DNA of 64,000 bases. Origin: Hemerocallis citrina. Its lineage: Eukaryota; Streptophyta; Magnoliopsida; Asparagales; Asphodelaceae. Position 1 is the first letter of the stretch, and each line of letters opens with the position of its first letter. Position numbers and translations under genes: made by a program. The notes under the pieces were generated by a model. It had not been told where the DNA came from. It made no database searches and worked only from the letters and a program-made list of their open reading frames with translations. The DNA lies in the NCBI GenBank assembly GCA_017893485.1, contig CM030362.1:62001-126000 (forward strand), read 5' to 3'. Positions 58,938 to 64,000 of the stretch are shown in pieces.

Positions 58938-59245
58938 ATACAAAGAGAGAAAAAAGAAAGAGAGAGACTTAATAGGTTGACAATATTACTTGGTGCACTT
59001 GGTTAACATATCGTTTTTATTATAGTCTCTTTTTCCTTGATTGTCCATCTTCAGATTTTAAGCGGTAACCCTATATTAGCTTTGTTTAACAATAAATTGC
59101 TAATAACTGAATTTTTCTATAAATCAGATAAAGTAATAGAAAATATTCACATACAAACAATATAATATTATGACTACACATTATTTACTCGTATGACATT
59201 TATACTAATATTCTAAACCAAAAAAAATAAGAGTTGGACTATATA
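58899..59245. other. Non-coding spacer
   Basis: TA microsatellite (58918-58940) then AT-rich DNA; nothing recognised. Confidence 0.4.
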
Positions 59246-59406
59246 GTTTCCATTTACTCCAAAAAGTAGAGGTTAACACTTTTCTAGCCACACGTTCACT
59301 ATTCACAACCTACTTATCATCTTTTGAAAATTTGACCGGCTCCTATCTTAACGCAAATGAAAGGTGTACGATGTGTTAACTTCGACTTTTTGGAGTTAAT
59401 GGAAAC
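59246..59406. mobile_element. Small MITE, about 160 bp
   Basis: Ends GTTTCCATTTACTCCAAAAA and TTTTTGGAGTTAATGGAAAC are inverted, followed inward by GTTAACAC/GTGTTAAC. No target duplication resolved. Confidence 0.7.
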
Positions 59407-60885
59407 GAAACAAGTTCAACTCAAAAAATAATGACAATCTCACCAACAAATAATAATCAAATACAAATAGAAACAAATTAAGCATATTCTTGAGAGAGAT
59501 TAAGTAAGAGAGTACCTTAAAAGATGAAAAGGATCTCGAATTGATGTACCCAATTGAAAGAAAGAAGGCAAGAGGAGAACTTATGATTTCAATTGTGAAG
59601 CGACTGAGAAAAGAAACAGACAATTATGATAATATCACAAACATATTACAATCAAATACAAAATAAAACAAATTAAAATGCATCCACTTCTTACAATTCA
59701 AATCTAGATGATGTTATAGACTTGTTTTTAGAAACTCGTTTCAATTAAAGAAGGAAGAATTAATCAAGCCAATGGATCTAATAAACACCAAAAAAAGTTG
59801 TGAACCTATTTATTATTACAGTGTAAGAACATGTGAATACATTTTTTATTAGTGTAAGAACCTATTGTATAACAACCTTATATATACTTACTAATTTACA
59901 TTATTCGACACAAGGAAATTTTCTTCTCATAAGAAAATCATCAAACACCGCATGTGCTAACTAATTTGAGTATGATTATAATTGTGGGTTAGGTTTTCAC
60001 CTTCAACTCATTTACTCTAGCATCACCAAAGTTTTTTTTTTTTTTTAACATCTATATAAGTAAAAATTGCCATGAAAAATTCCTTTTCACAAGAATTCTG
60101 CCAAACACCTCAGTGCTAACCAATTTTAGTATAAATAGACTCATGGGTTAAGTTTTCACCTTCAACTCATTTACTCTTGCATTGCCAAAGTTATAGAATA
60201 ACAAAAATAAGAAAAGGATTGTCATTTTTATACCTTGGGAGATGGTAAGGCGTACAAATTGTCAAATAGAACTCCAAGGGTTTTAGAAATCATTGCATTT
60301 TCCCAGTTTGGCCCAAAATTCCAAGAGCAAAAAATAAATTTAAAAAAAAAAAAAAAAAAAAAAACATGAAGATTGTCCAAAGTTTGCAACTTTTTCGATC
60401 TATAATAAGGGACAAGGAAAAATAAATATAAAAATAAATAAATTACCAGAGAATAGATGATCTGTGACAGTGTGGGAAAGACGATGAGGAGGAGACCGTC
60501 GATGGCGGTGGAATGGAGGGGAGGGCGACGCGACGCGACGCGACGGGACGGGACGGGACGGGACGGGATAGGAGAGAGAAAGACAGTGGCGGCGTGGATA
60601 CTACACTGGTAGAGAGAGAGAAGAGATTAGGGGTTTTATTTTAGAAAAATATATTTTAAGGGATTTGGATGGCCCAGATTTATATCTATTATAAAGATAT
60701 AATCAGGGAAGCAAGATGTACGGTACGGATCAGTTCTGAACATAAATAGTAAAAAAAATGCAAGTTGGTGGCTTCAGTTCTGCAATATCTCTTAATTCTG
60801 GTCTCTAATCTTTAATCTTTAATATAAATCTCTAATAATAATAATATAATAATATAATCTTTATTTATATATATATATATATATA
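59407..60885. other. Non-coding with exon-like fragments on the minus strand
   Basis: On the minus strand, 60640-60460 looks like a 5' exon (pyrimidine-rich, GC-rich, ending CTCTG before GTAATT), and 59604-59519 looks like an internal exon between TTTTCTCAG and GTACTC. Neither joins to a known protein. 59935-60055 and 60075-60195 are direct repeats sharing TTTTCACCTTCAACTCATTT. A GACGC/GACGG pentamer run lies at 60526-60568. Confidence 0.35.
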
Positions 60886-61432
60886 CTAGATTTGTCCGTT
60901 GACACGTACCTGCGGCACGTCTTCGGAATGGTGCACCTTATTTGATCATATAAAATAGTTTTGGAGGTCCAACAAATAAATTGAATTAACAAACATATTA
61001 TATGAGAAACTTTTGGGGGTCCAGTAAAAAACATATTATATGATTTTTTTTTTATTTTTTTGAATTATTTTTTAATTTTTTAAATTACTAATTTTTTATT
61101 TTTTATTTTTTTAAATTTTTTTAATTTTTAAAATTTTTATTTTCATAATTTATTGAATAGAAGAGGGAGGGAGAGAGAGAAAAAAAATTTTAAATAAATA
61201 TAGGAGTTGTTTTTGGTGGGGATTTGAATTTGAGTTTTGGGGAAAAACTTTTGGGATGAAAAATATATTTTGTGAGGTTAGATAAATAAATATAGGAGTT
61301 GTTTTGGGTGGGGGATTTGAATTTGAGTTTTGGGGGAAAACTTTTGGGATGAAAAATATGTTTTGTGAGGTTAGATCTGAGCCTTTGATTTTTTGGGGAT
61401 TGAAGAAGAGCCACTTGATAGCTTTCTTTGTG
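60886..61432 (-). mobile_element. Helitron, non-autonomous, copy 4
   Basis: The minus-strand 5' family start AAAGCTATCAAGTGGCTCTT is near 61425-61405; the 3' hairpin region GACGTGCCGCAGGTACGTG is followed by ACGGACAAATCTAG ending at 60886. About 550 bp. An internal segment of roughly 90 bases (AACCTCACAAAATATATTTT onward) is tandemly duplicated. Confidence 0.75.
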
Positions 61433-61446
61433 TTTTATTATATATA

Positions 61447-62013
61447 CTAGATTTGCCCATGGGCACGTGCCTACGACACGTCTTCGGAACGATACAACAC
61501 ACGAAAAGCCCTGTAAACAGTAAAACAACAATTATGTAGTTCAAGTTTGAATAGTATGATAATAATTAGTTGTAAATAAAAGTCCATGTTTCTATTAGTA
61601 TATGTTGAAAAATAATTATAAATGAGGGTTTAAAATCCAACTTCTTAGAACTTTAAGGGTGGGTATGACGAAATTTAATTATTAAAAAGATATTTGCTAT
61701 TTTCAATATAACATGTACAATAAAAAAAACATAAAAATTCTGAAAATTTCACAAACGTGAAATCTTAAAATCTAAATTTCTATGTAATAAAGAAAGTATG
61801 AGAGAGGGAGAGAGAAAGAGAAAGAAATATGAAAAAGTGAAGAGTGAAGAGAGATAGTAATAAGTAATGAGTTTTTTAGTTGGGGGGGGGGGGGGGGGGG
61901 AATTTTAATTTTGGAGTTTGAAATTTTGGGCGGGAAAATATGTTTTGTGAGAATCAATCTAGGGCATCGATTTTAGGGGAGATTGAATGAGAGCCGCTTG
62001 ATAGCTTTCTTTG
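61447..62013 (-). mobile_element. Helitron, non-autonomous, copy 5, head to tail with copy 4
   Basis: The minus-strand 5' family start AAAGCTATCAAGCGGCTCTC is near 62007-61988; the 3' end is GACGTGTCGTAGGCACGTG, then GGGCAAATCTAG ending at 61447. It lies 15 bases from the 5' end of copy 4 in the same orientation. It contains a G19 tract at 61882-61900. Confidence 0.77.
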
Positions 62014-63400
62014 TAATATATATCATTTTAGGGGAGATGGAAATTTGTATCATGTTATTCAACATTAATGGTTCACGACAATTATTGGCAACACTTCTTA
62101 CGGACTTTTGGATAACTTACTGAGCCAATAACAAGTTTCAAAACATGTTAACAATCTTATACTAAACACTGGTGATACCCCCTACAGTCCTACTCAGATA
62201 GAGCCACAAGCACACCACAAACAAGGCACATCAGGTGTTTAGGAATTGGACCAAGGATATGGAGAACCAACAAACACGATTCACTAACACACTAACAATG
62301 GTAGAAAGAGGAAAAAAAGGAATTTATGAAGTTCGAAGAGGCACCCCATGTGATGAAAGAGGAGGTCGAGGGTTCAAGCCAGGGAGTAAGCAACATATAA
62401 AAGTTTTTTCTTCCCTGAAACATATAACTAATAGTTTTCTCATAGAGATGGATATTAAATATAACTACAGTTTTTCTAACTAAAAAATTAAATATAACTA
62501 TGGTTATCTTAAGCACAAGCATATATATATTGAATACAATATAATTTCTATATTAGCTAGCTATAACAAACAATAGGTTGTCAATCATATATATATTGAA
62601 GACGGTGCTAAATTTTCAACTACATAGCAATTGGAGTTGCAATAACAAATAATTATTCTAGCAAAAACAAACAATTGGACTTGCTATAAAACAAGCATCA
62701 CCCTTTCTATTATTTGATGGCAAACATTAAATCAATAATGAGCCAACAAACACTTTAAATCAATTAACTTATCAGTAATGACATATTGACACCATATATA
62801 AGAAGAAAAAAAGGGGTCGTCTATTAACTTATTATTTTTTCTTTAATGAAACAGGATGACAAAATAAAAAAACCAATTATATATGATAGACTTACCTTAC
62901 CAAAACATTTTTTCATTGTTGTTTTACTTTTGAACTTTAATAGAACTGAGATGCAGCTGACATGGACCTCAAATTTATAAATGCAACTATATTGATCAAT
63001 TGGGGTTGCAATAAGGTAAATTTATATTTACTACAACTACACCCTATGTTAACCGTTAATCGCTGCTAATTTAATTCTTTTTTTTTCCATATTGTCGTCC
63101 ACACTCAGAACCGTTATGTACATATTGACAGTTTAACTTTTTGTAGGATTGTAATCCCTATTTCCCTAAATACGTATTTTGTGAAGATGTTTCGTATTTT
63201 GATTTATTATAAATTCAGTATTATTTTAAACTCGACCAAAACAAAATGTATCTTGCAAATTATATATGCCATATATTTTGAAAGCCGCTTTGTTTTATTA
63301 TTATTATTTTATTATTATTATTAATTTTAGTGTTAATTAAATTGGTATTATATTATTTAATTTTCCCTTGTTGGATAATCCACAACCCTATTTTATAAAA
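62014..63400. other. AT-rich, no gene
   Basis: No coding or transposon termini recognised. A GAGGTCGAGGGTTCAAGCC segment (62362-62380) resembles a tRNA-type B box, as in SINEs, but no A box or poly-A tail was located. Confidence 0.35.
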
Positions 63401-64000
63401 AAAACCCCTAAATATTCCTATTGGATATCAACCAATACCCTATAAGAACTACCCTACCCTACCCGTTTCCTCTATCCCATATATAATCCGTCTTTTTCCC
63501 ATTCTCCTATTCTAAACCCTACCCCGCCGCTATACTTCTTCTCCCGCATCTCTCTCACCCGACTCTCCATCTCTCCGAACCCATCCTCTTCATCTCCCTC
63601 TCCATCCCGCTCCCGACCACCCATCCTCCTCACGACGGCGACCGCCTCCCTGCCGTGCCCCGATGTGCATCGCGAGTCAGTGTGCGTCCTCCCGACGTAC
63701 CACGCATCACCAGTTGCGTCTCCCTATGCGCACTGCATCGCCGGCACCCCCCCTCGCGGCCCTGTCGCGACGCCGCAGTCGACGCCCAGCGCCTCCCTCC
63801 TTGCCCCAACGACTGCACGACCCCCCCTCATCCGCGCGCCTCCCTTGCGCACCCTCCACCACGTCGACAGCGTCACAACCTCCGACGCAGGCAGCCGCGA
63901 TCCACCCTGCGGCGCATCCCGACGGCAACCGTAGTCGTCCTCCGTCGTGTCGCACCAAGCCGTCGCTGCCCTTCCTGTGTTGCGCGACTGCAGTGCCGCA
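63401..64000 (+). other. Promoter-like start of a GC-rich unit, cut by window end
   Basis: A TATA-like CCCATATATAATCC (63477-63490) is followed by a pyrimidine-rich stretch with AAACCCTACC (63514-63523), then strongly GC-rich DNA with Pro/Ala/Arg-rich open frames on both strands. The composition resembles the 38340-39087 block in mirror image. It may be the 5' end of a gene or a large LTR; no domain is visible before the window ends. Confidence 0.35.

Noticed and set aside
62340..62400. tRNA-like or SINE element around GGTTCAAGCC
   Set aside because: Only the B-box resemblance was found; no A box, cloverleaf, tail or target duplication.
63630..63958. Open frames on both strands near the window end
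   Set aside because: Same compositional effect in GC-rich DNA; no domain or splice evidence.

Overview
This is a window of nuclear DNA from a flowering plant: spliced GT-AG genes, AT-rich introns, plant Ty1/copia and Ty3/gypsy retrotransposons, hAT elements, Helitrons, and Stowaway-type and other MITEs. The species cannot be named from this sequence alone.

Two host genes are well supported. On the + strand, 6382-18258, a nine-exon gene encodes a 391-residue EEP-superfamily nuclease matching plant carbon catabolite repressor protein 4 homolog 4. On the - strand, 50999-46319 (with a probable untranslated first exon near 52670-52775), a two-coding-exon gene encodes a 1096-residue cytosolic leucyl-tRNA synthetase. 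Both look intact. Nearly everything else is mobile DNA in various stages of decay.

Layout. 1-5126: decayed copia element with its 3' LTR. 5127-6381: GC-rich, possibly exonic stretch and the CCR4-4 upstream region. 6382-18258: CCR4-4, whose introns 5 and 6 hold a TRIM, two Helitrons, a near-perfect foldback, a hAT element and a Stowaway MITE; at one point a MITE lies in a Helitron in a hAT in an intron. 19083-29306: minus-strand wreckage in which a copia 3' end, a Tat-type gypsy 5' half and a hAT 5' half are joined, with a 2.9 kb solo LTR inside the hAT. 29307-30638: non-coding, with a LINE-like tail. 30639-35987: a copia element with only two disabling changes in gag-pol. 35988-40532: LTR-like DNA, a deleted hAT derivative, a GATC-rich and a GC-rich block, and a copia-type LTR. 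40541-44309: a full-length hAT with terminal repeats and an 8-bp target duplication but a broken transposase. 44561-45807: a Harbinger-like element with a nested MITE. 46319-52811: leucyl-tRNA synthetase. 52980-59406: foldbacks, small hATs, MITEs and a 2 kb Helitron. 60886-62013: two minus-strand Helitrons head to tail. 63400-64000: a promoter-like and GC-rich segment cut by the window edge.

I found no CRISPR array, no complete tRNA or rRNA gene and no evidence of a new multi-gene system. The most distinctive material is the transposon biology: a five-copy Helitron family, a hAT family with full-length and deleted members, several exact target-site duplications, a natural empty/filled MITE site and a composite deletion scar.
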